From CALINF01 sp039990395 (GTDB taxonomy: Bacteria; Pseudomonadota; Gammaproteobacteria; Pseudomonadales; Halieaceae), in NCBI GenBank assembly GCA_039990395.1, contig JBDXFZ010000146.1, forward strand, positions 558,001-622,000: a stretch of 64,000 bases of DNA, written 5' to 3'. Under the pieces are notes generated by a model. It worked only from the letters and a program-made list of their open reading frames with translations. It did not search any database and was not told the origin of the DNA. Position 1 is the first letter of the stretch; every line of letters begins with the position of its first letter. Positions 1 through 8,360 of this stretch are shown here, one piece after another. Position numbers and translations under genes: made by a program.

Positions 1-44
1 AAAAGGAGTAAAGTCCAAACAATGATTGCCCTCCAGATATTCAT
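1..44 (-). CDS. 5' end of a gene downstream of the DUF3450 gene (partial)
   Basis: The first 14 codons read M-N-I-W-R-A-I-I-V-W-T-L-L-L, a hydrophobic start fitting a signal peptide or membrane anchor. The ATG overlaps the TGA of the upstream DUF3450 gene (ATGA), and an AGGAGG ribosome site lies 7 bases before it, so this is a coupled gene running off the left edge. In known DUF3450 loci the next gene is usually a MotA/TolQ/ExbB-type protein; that identity is inferred from context only. Confidence 0.6.
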   Translation of the reverse strand, partial: MNIWRAIIVWTLLL

Positions 45-805
45 CGGCGAACCTCCTGATTAGAATCCAGCGCGATGGAGATAAGCTCTGGAGCAACTTC
101 CTGTCTTGCTACCTTGAGCCCCTGGTTGATGTAGCGCCGCCAGCGGCCGGAAGACAGAGACTTCCATTGCTGATTGGCGTTGTCCCAGTAGCCGACGTCT
201 TCACTGCCTACTATCCGGTACATCAGGGCTACTCGGCCAACACGAAGAAAATCGGCGTCAAAACTAGCATCTGGCAGTTGCAGTTTGGCCTTATAGGCCT
301 CTATTGTGCGCCCATAGTCGTTTTCAATCTGATAGGCCTCCATGACTCGGCGAGTCTTTTCAGCCACGGTTACATCTGCACGAGGAAGTAGACTGCGTAA
401 GCCACTAACGCGTTTGTGGCGCTCTTCTACCAGAAACGGCACATCAAGTGTTACGAACTGATCAAGCCCGTCGATCATGCGAGACATCAGCGGCAGGATC
501 TGTCTTTCTATAGTAGCCACATCAGCAATGGAGGTTTGCAAGAGATTGATCTCCTCATCCTGGCCATCCAGCTGCTGCTTCAACATACTGTTGTACATGC
601 GCAGACCTTGCACCAGCTTCAAGTGCGCGTAATAGTCGTCCACGATGTCGCGGGTGTTGGCATGTATGTTGTCAACTTTCTGTTGCACGGTTTGGCCCGC
701 AGCTGTGCGCTGCGCGCCTTCTTGTTCTATTTCTTCAATCTGTGCCTGTGCAACGGTCGTTGCCAGTACCATCATAGTTAGTATTATTGTGTACCAACGA
801 GCCAT
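41..805 (-). CDS. DUF3450 family periplasmic coiled-coil protein
   Basis: A 254-residue protein starting at MARWYT, chosen because GGAGG sits 5 bases upstream; an in-frame start 10 codons earlier has no such site. It has a signal peptide (cleavage near AQA), then long helical, Q/E-rich segments at about residues 20-100 that look like coiled coil. The closing part with YWD and W-K-S-L resembles the DUF3450 family. That family is found with ExbB/ExbD/TonB-like genes that energise outer-membrane transport, and the coupled next gene agrees with that. The exact role is unknown. It is the first gene of a minus-strand operon that leaves the window. Confidence 0.8.
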   Translation of the reverse strand: MARWYTIILTMMVLATTVAQAQIEEIEQEGAQRTAAGQTVQQKVDNIHANTRDIVDDYYAHLKLVQGLRMYNSMLKQQLDGQDEEINLLQTSIADVATIERQILPLMSRMIDGLDQFVTLDVPFLVEERHKRVSGLRSLLPRADVTVAEKTRRVMEAYQIENDYGRTIEAYKAKLQLPDASFDADFLRVGRVALMYRIVGSEDVGYWDNANQQWKSLSSGRWRRYINQGLKVARQEVAPELISIALDSNQEVRR

Positions 806-1090
806 GTAGCCTCCAGAACGCGGCCTGAGAATCACTGCCGCGAGTCACGCATTAAGGATTCAGGGTTCAAGCATACTTAGGAGCACGTAGGGGAGGGTTG
901 ATTCAGGTCAAGTCGATGTCAACCTGATGCAGCTGCTTCGCAGCAGCACACCCAGTCTGTCAATCAGGCAAAAAGGGAAGCAACTATTAAAAGTGCCATC
1001 GGTAATGGCGATATTCATCGCGCGGAAAAGGGGCAATAGCATTGCTCAGCCAACTCGAATTCGCAGATTTGTGACGGTAGAGTTTTTAGT

Positions 1091-1118
1091 ACGAGGTGCT
1101 GCTTCTCTACTCGTACCG
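1091..1118. repeat. Inverted repeat GTACGAG...CTCGTAC
   Basis: Perfect 7-base arms (GTACGAG at 1091-1097, CTCGTAC at 1112-1118) are separated by 14 bases. Outside them, TTTTTAG and CTAAAAG extend the symmetry imperfectly. It could be a hairpin or an operator for a dimeric regulator; no function is shown. Confidence 0.4.
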
Positions 1119-1193
1119 CCCTAAAAGCCATCATTGAGCTTAACGTTGGTGGTGGAGTAGTTGTCTGTAAAAATTCGATTTCATAGACTACAT

Positions 1194-1207
1194 TTGACTT
1201 AGATCAC
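1194..1207. promoter_or_regulatory. FNR/ANR-like box
   Basis: TTGAC-TTAG-ATCAC matches the TTGAT-N4-ATCAA consensus of FNR/ANR regulators with one mismatch in each half. It lies about 60 bases before the GTG start of the monooxygenase. Oxygen-linked control of an O2-using enzyme would make sense, but short matches like this occur by chance. Confidence 0.3.
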
Positions 1208-1265
1208 GAAAGGGCTGCCGAACTCTCTGGCAGACTGTTATAACTTTCCATCGGGAGAAAATACA

Positions 1266-2768
1266 GTGACCACGGATTCTGTTGCTTCAGGTGAAGCTGT
1301 TACTTCATCTGGCCACATTGACATTCTTATCGTTGGAGCGGGCATCTCCGGAATTGATGCGGCGTATCACATCAAACACAGCTTGCCCGGGCGCAGTTTT
1401 CTGATGCTTGAAACTCAGGCGTCCTTCGGGGGTACCTGGGAGACACACACCTACCCCGGTATTCGTTCCGACAGTGATCTGTATACGTTTGGCTATCGGT
1501 GGAAACCGTGGATTGGTGCGCCGATAGCAACGCGGGAAGAAATCCTCAGCTACCTTAACGAAACGCTGGACGAGCAAGGGCTGCGTGAGTCTATCCGCTA
1601 CCGACACAAAGTTCGTAGCGCGAGTTGGTCTAGCGAAAAGCAAATTTGGCGCGTGATTGTGGACAACCTGGAAACAGGAGACTGCTGCGAATTTACCACC
1701 AACTTTCTGTGGATGTGCCAAGGCTACTATGATCACGATAGGCCCTATACCCCAGAATGGCCAGGTATGGAGAACTATAAGGGCAGGGTAGTTCACCCCC
1801 AGCTCTGGCCGGACGATCTGGACTATAGCGACATGGAAGTACTCGTGATCGGATCGGGCGCAACGGCAGCCACCATTGTCCCGGCGATGGCTGGTAAGTG
1901 TAAACACATCTCAATGCTACAGCGCTCGCCAACCTATTTTTTGCCCAACCCAAACGCTAATGAACTTGCCGATATTCTCAATACATTGGACATACCCGAT
2001 GAATGGACCCATGAGATTGTAAGAAAGAAGATTCTTCTTGATCAGGAGGAGCTGACTCGCCGGTCAGTAGAGGAGCCCGAAGCGGTTAAAGCGGAGCTGT
2101 TGGAGGCCGCACGCGAAATACTCGGCGATGACTTCGATATCGATAAGCACTTTACACCCAGCTACCGGCCCTGGCAGCAGCGCCTGGCATTTATCCCCGA
2201 TGGAGATTTGTTTCAGGGTATCCGCGATGGACTCGCTACAGTGGTAACAGACGAGATAGATACGTTTACTGAGAAAGGAGTGCGGGTAAAGTCTGGAGAA
2301 GAAATCGAAGCCGATCTGATCGTCACCGCCACTGGGTTCAACCTGCATGTATTGGGCGGTATCGCGTTCGATGTCGACGGCAAGTCCTTGGATCTGGCTG
2401 ATACGGTCACCTGGCATGGGATCATGTTTACGGGCGTACCAAACCTGGCTTGGGTGTTTGGCTATTTTCGCGCAAGTTGGACGTTGAGAGCTGACCTGAT
2501 AGCGGATCTATTGATGCGGATGTTCCAGCATATGGAAACTTCCGGGACCACAGAGGTCATGCCGGCTCTGCGCCCACAGGATAAAAATATGAGACTTGGG
2601 CCTTGGATAGAAGCGGATAACTTCAATCCTGGCTATCTGCAACGTGGTTTACACATGATGCCTCAACAGGGCGACCAGGAACCCTGGCTATTCACGCAAG
2701 ACTATTGGTACGAAAAAGATGCATTACCGGCTGCCGATCTGGAGGATGGTTCTTTGAACTACAGTTGA
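1266..2768 (+). CDS. Flavin-containing monooxygenase, Baeyer-Villiger type
   Basis: A 500-residue flavoprotein expected to insert oxygen into ketones, or hydroxylate related substrates, using FAD and NADPH in the cytoplasm. Visible motifs are the FAD Rossmann fold GAGISG (residues 24-29), the BVMO-like signature Y-K-G-x3-H-x3-W-P-D (about 171-182), a second NADP-binding GSGATA (about 197) and the ATG-containing late motif near TATGFN. Length suits the family. The start is GTG with GGGAGA before it. It stands alone between a long upstream region and convergent trhA. The substrate cannot be told from sequence. A second, divergent BVMO lies at 50086-51675. Confidence 0.88.
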   Translation: MTTDSVASGEAVTSSGHIDILIVGAGISGIDAAYHIKHSLPGRSFLMLETQASFGGTWETHTYPGIRSDSDLYTFGYRWKPWIGAPIATREEILSYLNETLDEQGLRESIRYRHKVRSASWSSEKQIWRVIVDNLETGDCCEFTTNFLWMCQGYYDHDRPYTPEWPGMENYKGRVVHPQLWPDDLDYSDMEVLVIGSGATAATIVPAMAGKCKHISMLQRSPTYFLPNPNANELADILNTLDIPDEWTHEIVRKKILLDQEELTRRSVEEPEAVKAELLEAAREILGDDFDIDKHFTPSYRPWQQRLAFIPDGDLFQGIRDGLATVVTDEIDTFTEKGVRVKSGEEIEADLIVTATGFNLHVLGGIAFDVDGKSLDLADTVTWHGIMFTGVPNLAWVFGYFRASWTLRADLIADLLMRMFQHMETSGTTEVMPALRPQDKNMRLGPWIEADNFNPGYLQRGLHMMPQQGDQEPWLFTQDYWYEKDALPAADLEDGSLNYS

Positions 2769-2774
2769 TGAGCG

Positions 2775-2799
2775 AGCGCGTGATTTCATCAACAGCGCT
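2775..2799. terminator. Weak hairpin between convergent genes
   Basis: AGCGC.TGAT pairs with ATCA...GCGCT in the 33-base gap between the monooxygenase stop and the trhA stop, followed by TTT. It could end transcription from the left; the stem is interrupted, so support is modest. Confidence 0.3.
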
Positions 2800-2801
2800 G
2801 T

Positions 2802-3431
2802 TTATCTCACGTAGCCTAGCACGGCGATAAAATGGCAAGTACTGCCAGCCAATACGAACATATGCCATGCCCCATGAGCGTGGGGTAGACGGTTCAGTTT
2901 ATCGACTACGTAGAATAATACGCCGCTGGTATACGCAACTCCTCCGACAGTTAACCAATGAAAGCCCGCCGGTGGTAGTGCCGATCTCAGGCTGTCTAAG
3001 TCATACGCGCACGCCCAGCCCATGCCAAGATAGATAATGAGTTGCCCTACTTTTACCGCGCGTCCTGTTAGAAAAATTTCACTCAAGATTCCCACGAGTG
3101 CTAAAGCCCATACGATAGACAAAATAACCCAACCCTGACCGTCTTGAAGCGTGACGAGCATAAATGGCGTATAGGTGCCCGCAATCAACAGGTAGATTGA
3201 GACGTGATCGAGTACTTTGAAAAGTTTTTTAAGACCCGGCGGATGAAAGCTGTGGTAGAGCGTGGACATGGTGTAAAGCAGCACCAAAGTAAGCCCAAAG
3301 ACAGTGAAGCTCCCAATCAACAACCAGCCGCCAGTCTGGATAGCCACCGTGAGCAGTGCTCCTAGACCTATCAGGGAAAAAACAGCCCCAATCAGGTGAC
3401 TGATGCTGTTAAGCCGTTCGCCGTAATACAT
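2802..3431 (-). CDS. trhA: Hemolysin III / TrhA family membrane protein (PAQR superfamily)
   Basis: A 209-residue protein with about seven membrane helices. The family pattern is clear: E-R-x-N-x3-H-L-I-G near the start, S-x3-H-S-F at about residues 56-62, D-H-x-S-I-Y-x2-I-A-G-T-Y-T-P at about 75-90, and a C-terminal H-x2-F-V-x-A-G-x3-H-F. These histidines and the aspartate form the presumed metal site of PAQR proteins. The name hemolysin is historical; TrhA-type proteins are linked to membrane-lipid homeostasis. It begins 45 bases after the MFS gene on the same strand and is probably the last gene of the pqi-led transcription unit. Confidence 0.88.
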   Translation of the reverse strand: MYYGERLNSISHLIGAVFSLIGLGALLTVAIQTGGWLLIGSFTVFGLTLVLLYTMSTLYHSFHPPGLKKLFKVLDHVSIYLLIAGTYTPFMLVTLQDGQGWVILSIVWALALVGILSEIFLTGRAVKVGQLIIYLGMGWACAYDLDSLRSALPPAGFHWLTVGGVAYTSGVLFYVVDKLNRLPHAHGAWHMFVLAGSTCHFIAVLGYVR

Positions 3432-3476
3432 GAAGAGCCCTGTAAAAAGTGTGAATCGCAGTTAGCAAATTTTTTC

Positions 3477-4703
3477 TTACGCCTCTGGACGCATGCTCGG
3501 TTCGCGCAGCGTGAACAGCGTTTCGTTTCCAGGTGTGGGGTCTTTGGGTATCAGGTTAGATAGCAGTAGCGACATGAAGGCAATGGCAGAGCCCACAAGA
3601 AAAACTGTAGTTGGAGAAGATAGCCAAACAATGCCTAGCGCGGCAGGAATAAAAACAGCAGCGATATGGTTGATTGTAAAGCTTACGCTTGAGGTTGCAG
3701 CGATATCCTTGGGATCGGAAATTTTCTGGAAGTAGGTATTGATTGCAATTGAAAGCGCAAAAAATAGATGATCAATGATGTACAAGCCTGCGGCGACAGT
3801 AGCATTTTCTACAAAAGCATAGCTGGCAAAGACGATGATTAATCCGCTGTACTCCAATTGCAATGCCGTGCGTTCCCCCGCGCGTCCTACCCAAGCCCCT
3901 ATACGGGCAGCAAAAAACAGATTGAACACGTAGTTGGCGAGATACAACAGGCTGATGTCGGCTGCAGAATAGCCAAACTTTTCCACCATCATAAAGCCAG
4001 CGAAGACCATGAAAATCTGGCGACGGGCACCACTGAGAAATGTTAAAGCGTAGTAGAGCCAGTAACGACTGCGCACTATCAGCTTTTTGTGCTGCACAGC
4101 ACCGTCAGGAAAATGAGGGAACGACAGCCATAGACCCACTGTAATAACTATTCCGATGGAGCCAGCAAGAAGGTACATGCCACTGAACCCCACATCAAAC
4201 CATTCCATCAGAACCCAGATACTACTGTATGCCAGTAGTGCGCCAGCGGCCTTCACGGCCATTGCTCTGCCCATAAAATGCGGCGCTTCCCGCTTATCCA
4301 CCCACTGCAGGGTCAATGACTTGTTGATAGTTTCGAAATAGTGAAAGCCAAGTGACATTAAGACCGTAGTTGCATACAAGCCGTACGCGGTGGGAAAGAA
4401 GGGCGTCAAGGCAACGCCAATGGACATAACCAGTAAGGATGCCAGAGCAAAACGTTGCTCGCGAATAACCAGTAGCATGAAAACAGCGGTAAAGGCGAGG
4501 AAGCCAGGGACCTCACGCAGGCTCTGCAGCACGCCTATTTCCGCGCCAGTGAATGCGGCTCGTTCTATCGCAAAATTATTGAGCAGTGCCTGCCATACAG
4601 AAAATGTGAGCGGCATGATAAATGCCGCTGCAAGCAAAAAGTTTTGCTGTGAGCGCCAGGACAAATTTGGATGAGGCGGCGCTTGGCCGGCGTGATTCTG
4701 CAA
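3477..4703 (-). CDS. Major facilitator superfamily transporter
   Basis: A 408-residue inner-membrane protein with about 11-12 hydrophobic helices in the two-bundle layout of the MFS. A short hydrophilic N-terminus (about 25 residues) precedes the first helix; the central loop is near residues 200-215 (HFPDGAVQHKKL). The start is a TTG, as there is no in-frame ATG before the first helix. No signature names a substrate. It starts 36 bases after pqiC and ends 45 bases before trhA, so it may be a late gene of that operon, perhaps exporting or importing a membrane-active compound. Confidence 0.8.
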   Translation of the reverse strand: MQNHAGQAPPHPNLSWRSQQNFLLAAAFIMPLTFSVWQALLNNFAIERAAFTGAEIGVLQSLREVPGFLAFTAVFMLLVIREQRFALASLLVMSIGVALTPFFPTAYGLYATTVLMSLGFHYFETINKSLTLQWVDKREAPHFMGRAMAVKAAGALLAYSSIWVLMEWFDVGFSGMYLLAGSIGIVITVGLWLSFPHFPDGAVQHKKLIVRSRYWLYYALTFLSGARRQIFMVFAGFMMVEKFGYSAADISLLYLANYVFNLFFAARIGAWVGRAGERTALQLEYSGLIIVFASYAFVENATVAAGLYIIDHLFFALSIAINTYFQKISDPKDIAATSSVSFTINHIAAVFIPAALGIVWLSSPTTVFLVGSAIAFMSLLLSNLIPKDPTPGNETLFTLREPSMRPEA

Positions 4704-4739
4704 GGATATTTGACCCGTCGATGTCTGTTCTATGATGTA

Positions 4740-5294
4740 TTACAGGGTCTTGAGCGTATCAGAGATGCTCTCTGCAAGCCCACTCAGCAACTTTCCTTCG
4801 GCTCTAGCTAGAGCGGCATAGCCGTCCTGAGCGAGAGCTAGGGTCTTGGTATATTGGTAAGTGGACTGAATCTCGCCATCGCGTAAAGTCCACCAATACG
4901 CCAGTAGCATAGCGTTGCCATCATTGGTGCCATGGAGTTGATCGATATGTATCTCGACCACGACTGGCGCGGCAGAAAAGTTCGCTGGGAATAGGTCGGC
5001 TCCTAATTGCAACGATATTTGCCGTTGCAGGAGTATGCGCACGCTAGTATGCATTGGTTCAGCCCACTCGTGATACTGTGCGGGGCGAACTTGTCCGGGA
5101 GCCACTTCCAGGACAAGGCCTGGCTGGTCGATATACGGCGCGATATCCACTTTACCCAGAGAGAAGTCTGGCGATGGTTTCAGTTCGCGAGACTCAAATG
5201 CTTGATGCTGTCGCAGCAAATAAAACTGCGTCTCTACCGGGGTGCTTGAGCAGCCAACTACTAGTAGCGTTATTAACAGTGCGGCGAATTTCAT
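4740..5294 (-). CDS. pqiC: PqiC-like ABC transport auxiliary lipoprotein
   Basis: A 184-residue outer-membrane lipoprotein. It has a lipoprotein signal peptide with the lipobox V-V-G-C (Cys15), then the typical opening T-Q-F-Y-L-L-R of the PqiC/DUF330 family and the later pattern V-D-I-A-P-Y-I-D-Q-P-G-L-V-L. Known PqiC partners with PqiB, anchoring the periplasm-spanning MCE tunnel at the outer membrane. Its ATG shares one base with the pqiB stop (TAATG), so translation is coupled. Length is normal. Confidence 0.88.
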   Translation of the reverse strand: MKFAALLITLLVVGCSSTPVETQFYLLRQHQAFESRELKPSPDFSLGKVDIAPYIDQPGLVLEVAPGQVRPAQYHEWAEPMHTSVRILLQRQISLQLGADLFPANFSAAPVVVEIHIDQLHGTNDGNAMLLAYWWTLRDGEIQSTYQYTKTLALAQDGYAALARAEGKLLSGLAESISDTLKTL

Positions 5295-6922
5295 TAGCGT
5301 CTGGCCTCTGGTATTGGGTCAGGGGATGGCGTTGAGGGCATGATTGCAGCATTGGGTTGATTAGCCAGGGTGCGAGTCAGGGATTCCACATTCCCCATCG
5401 TTCGATTCAGCTGCTGTAGAGTGTTGTTAAGACTTTGATACATCTGCGAGCCAGGCGAGAAACCATCCAACGTCTTTCGCAGCTCCTTTAGTGTCGCATC
5501 GAGTTCACCCGGCAATGCCTTGGTACTATCTTCTTCCAGGATCACTCTCAAGCCAGCGAGAGTTCTGTCTAGCTGCTCGATTGCCGAGTTGGTATTCTCT
5601 ACCGTTACATCGAGCGGCAAAGCGTTGAACTTATCCAGTAGTGTATTGACTTTAACAAGTACTTGCTCAATGCCTCCCGATACCGTTGGAATAGTCAAAT
5701 AGCCTGCAAAGGAACCTATTTCTGCCGCTGGTTCACCGTCAAATCTGTCGAGGTAGACGTACTTGGCGCCTGTAAGCAAGTTGCCCGTTTCTAATGTCGC
5801 CCGTAAACCCTTGCCAACGGAATCACTCAATGACTTTCTAAACGCTTCTACAGATTCCGCAGTATCGGGAAGCTCTATGCGTCCAGGCTCAACATGAATC
5901 AGAACCGGTATAGCCTCGCCTTTTCCTTCGAAACCATCTTTAGAATTCTCTGCGACAATCTCTCTTATCATGAGTCGATCAACTTTGCCGATGGTTATGC
6001 CACGGTACTCTACGGGAGCACCAGGCTTCAGTCCCTTAAGAGAGTCAGCGAATCTGACTACAAGTGAAAGTCTGTGCTTAAAAGGCTGGCTCTCTGCCAG
6101 GTCTTTAGATGCGTAGAGTTTAAATTCAGTATTGTTCTGAACAGGCTCTCCAGCTGGCATCCCTTTGGGGGTACCAAAAGTTACACCACCCAGTAAAATT
6201 GTATCCATGGATCCAGTCGATAGCTGCAGTCCATCTGCGCCCGCCTTTACAGAAATGCCGCTGACATTGTAAAACCGTACAGAGCTATCAATCATTTCGT
6301 GATAGGGCGCATCGATAAATATGTCATAGCCTACCTGCCGTCTATCGGGATCAAAGCGTGTGCTCTCTACACGGCCCACTTTGTAGCCCTTGTAGATTAC
6401 AGAGTCACCAGTGCTGACTGAGCCGGCTTTGTCAGTATATAGCTGTAGCCGCAAGCCCGGAGCGTCGAGCGGAGTGAGTGGTGGCATTTCCAGAGCGGTA
6501 AATGCGCGCTTACCTTTTTCGCCTTGGCCAGGCGCTAGTTGTAAGTAAGCACCCGATAACAAAGTATCTAGTCCCGAAATATTGCCTATACCAATGCGCG
6601 CGGTGACTAGCCAGAATCGCGTATCTTCGCGCAGGAGAGCACGCGTTTGTGGCTGAAGCTTTATCTTTGCGATGACGCCCTTAAAGTCGTCTGTGAGCAC
6701 TACCTCGTCTACGATACCCATATCGACATTGCGGTACTTCACCTTGGTTTTTCCGGCGGTAAGACCTTCTGCCGTGTCAAACGCCACCGTAATTTCGGGG
6801 CCCTTGGTCATCCAGGTATGCACTATCATGTACGCACCCAGCACTAAGGCCAGAAGCGGGATAATCCAGATGGGGTTAAATGTCTTGCCTTTACGAATGT
6901 CAGGTTTCGCTGTTGTCATCAT
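5294..6922 (-). CDS. pqiB: PqiB intermembrane transport protein with MCE domains
   Basis: A 542-residue protein with one N-terminal membrane helix (about residues 17-35) followed by three MCE/MlaD repeats, at about 40-130, 155-225 and 285-395, each opening with a V-x-F...G-L-x2-G pattern. A long helical C-terminal region (about 430-525) matches the needle of E. coli PqiB, which forms a tube for lipid movement between inner and outer membrane. The start overlaps the end of the upstream pqiA half by 23 bases and GGAAAAGA precedes it. Length is close to the E. coli protein (about 546). Confidence 0.92.
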   Translation of the reverse strand: MMTTAKPDIRKGKTFNPIWIIPLLALVLGAYMIVHTWMTKGPEITVAFDTAEGLTAGKTKVKYRNVDMGIVDEVVLTDDFKGVIAKIKLQPQTRALLREDTRFWLVTARIGIGNISGLDTLLSGAYLQLAPGQGEKGKRAFTALEMPPLTPLDAPGLRLQLYTDKAGSVSTGDSVIYKGYKVGRVESTRFDPDRRQVGYDIFIDAPYHEMIDSSVRFYNVSGISVKAGADGLQLSTGSMDTILLGGVTFGTPKGMPAGEPVQNNTEFKLYASKDLAESQPFKHRLSLVVRFADSLKGLKPGAPVEYRGITIGKVDRLMIREIVAENSKDGFEGKGEAIPVLIHVEPGRIELPDTAESVEAFRKSLSDSVGKGLRATLETGNLLTGAKYVYLDRFDGEPAAEIGSFAGYLTIPTVSGGIEQVLVKVNTLLDKFNALPLDVTVENTNSAIEQLDRTLAGLRVILEEDSTKALPGELDATLKELRKTLDGFSPGSQMYQSLNNTLQQLNRTMGNVESLTRTLANQPNAAIMPSTPSPDPIPEARR

Positions 6923-7532
6923 TCTTTTCCATCAGATCCCACATTAAGCGAGAGTCAAAACTTTCTGCGGCAACCATAGTGACCATGACCACGCCGGCAA
7001 ATGCTAGCGCAGCAATACCCGGTCGAATAACCAGTATCCCGCCCAGATGAACCAGCGCAACTAGTATAGCCACAACGAATACATCTACCATAGACCACTT
7101 GCCGATGAACTCGGTAATGCGATACATCGCACTGCGCTGCCGCGGGCTTATTCTCGACCCCTTGTGTGCTGTCCACACCAGATAGAACATAGCCATCAGT
7201 TTTCCCGAAGGCACCATGACACTGAAAATAAAGATGACAGCAGCAATAGGCGCTGACCCCAGCTCGATTAGCAAGATCACACCGCCCATAATGGTGCTTG
7301 GTTCAGTTGAGCCTAGTTGGTCGGTTAGCATGATGGGGTATAGGTTTGCAGGAACATACAAAATACAGGCAGTCACTAGCAGCGCCAGCGTGCGCTGCAG
7401 GCTATCAGTTTTGCGAGCATGCATAACCGAGCCGCAGCGAGGGCAGTGATGCTGATCCAGAGGGGCTAGCTTGCAACAAAGGTGGCAAGCGGCCAAACCT
7501 TGCGAAAGAGCAGTTTCCTGCGTCTGATTCAT
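6900..7532 (-). CDS. pqiA: PqiA-like membrane protein, second half
   Basis: A 210-residue protein with an N-terminal zinc-ribbon (CHLCC and CPRCG, about residues 17-37) and four hydrophobic helices including V-P-A-N-L-Y-P-I and the G-x-W-S-M-V-D-V-F-V motif typical of PqiA. The start at MNQTQE is preferred because its ATG overlaps the upstream TGA (ATGA). E. coli PqiA is a single protein of about 417 residues with two such units; here they are separate genes. PqiA is the inner-membrane partner of the PqiB tunnel. Confidence 0.88.
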   Translation of the reverse strand: MNQTQETALSQGLAACHLCCKLAPLDQHHCPRCGSVMHARKTDSLQRTLALLVTACILYVPANLYPIMLTDQLGSTEPSTIMGGVILLIELGSAPIAAVIFIFSVMVPSGKLMAMFYLVWTAHKGSRISPRQRSAMYRITEFIGKWSMVDVFVVAILVALVHLGGILVIRPGIAALAFAGVVMVTMVAAESFDSRLMWDLMEKNDDNSET

Positions 7533-8137
7533 GCGTTTTCCAACTTCTCGATCAGCTCCCAGCATTGAAAGCGATCGAGGCTTGCCACAGCAAAAGTAAA
7601 CAAAACGGCGAATGCGGCATACGCCCAGAAGGAAATACCCAGTATTACAGTGGCCATGGCGGCTATCTTTACCAGGCTTACGATCACGCCGATGATAAAT
7701 ACCTCAACCATCGCCCAGCCCTGAATTAGAAACAATGTATGAGCTGCCGGCCGCAACCACCAGCGGTACTTACCGTGCGCTAATGGAAAAGCTATCAAGG
7801 CCAGAAGTACGAGTACGGCAGCCGGAATAATAATGATAAATGCGGCTACCAGCACTGCGACCTCAGGCATGCCGTTCTGCCATAGGGACAGTGGCGTTGA
7901 CCGCAAAGTCATTACGCTCTCGAGGCCTTTGGCTGCGAATGACAGAAACGGGAAGCTCCCGGCAAGCACGAGGCAGATTAGCGCAGCCACTGTACTTGCA
8001 GCCACGCGCTCATAGGCATCGGCGCGATATCGAGTGAGGAAACCACCGCAGCGTGGGCAATCTGCTGTATTGCCGTCGGTCAAGTTGCTAACATCGACGA
8101 GCAGGTCGCATCCGTGGCAGGCAATGTTTGAGCTCAT
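7529..8137 (-). CDS. pqiA: PqiA-like membrane protein, first half
   Basis: A 202-residue protein, first gene of the pqi operon. It begins with a zinc ribbon (C-H-G-C at about residues 7-10, C-P-R-C at about 27-30), followed by four membrane helices and the paired G-W-A-M-V-E-V-F-I-I-G motif that mirrors G-x-W-S-M-V-D-V-F in the next gene. The ATG at 8137 is preferred to the TTG just before it. Its stop overlaps the next start (ATGA). Together the two halves cover PqiA's length and domain order, so they likely pair in the membrane. Confidence 0.87.
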   Translation of the reverse strand: MSSNIACHGCDLLVDVSNLTDGNTADCPRCGGFLTRYRADAYERVAASTVAALICLVLAGSFPFLSFAAKGLESVMTLRSTPLSLWQNGMPEVAVLVAAFIIIIPAAVLVLLALIAFPLAHGKYRWWLRPAAHTLFLIQGWAMVEVFIIGVIVSLVKIAAMATVILGISFWAYAAFAVLFTFAVASLDRFQCWELIEKLENA

Positions 8138-8360
8138 CAATACAGTTTACGTTATTGTGCTTTGACTAATCTACGTTACGGCGTATTTCTTGCACAAGGT
8201 GTACGGCACTTGACCAATGTTAAATGCAAGCACTGCGCGTTGTTCCGCGGTTGTGACTCAGCGTCCGGCGGTTAGCGCCTAAATATGGATATAGGTGTGC
8301 CACTGCGCCGTAGAATTGAGTATCCTTCGGAGTCCCAAAACAACAGTATCGGAACTCTCT

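Larger units (their letters stand above)
836..1265. other. 430-base intergenic region between divergent genes
   Basis: No convincing gene is seen on either strand; the longest reading frame (927-1124, 65 codons) has no family resemblance or good ribosome site. The stretch should hold promoters for the leftward DUF3450 operon and the rightward monooxygenase. It contains an inverted repeat (1091-1118) and an FNR/ANR-like box (1194-1207), listed separately. Confidence 0.6.

Noticed and set aside
927..1124. A 65-codon frame in the 836-1265 gap
   Set aside because: No ribosome site, basic low-information product, no family.
1305..1907. A 200-codon frame opposite the first monooxygenase
   Set aside because: Shadow of the Rossmann-fold coding region, no start signal.
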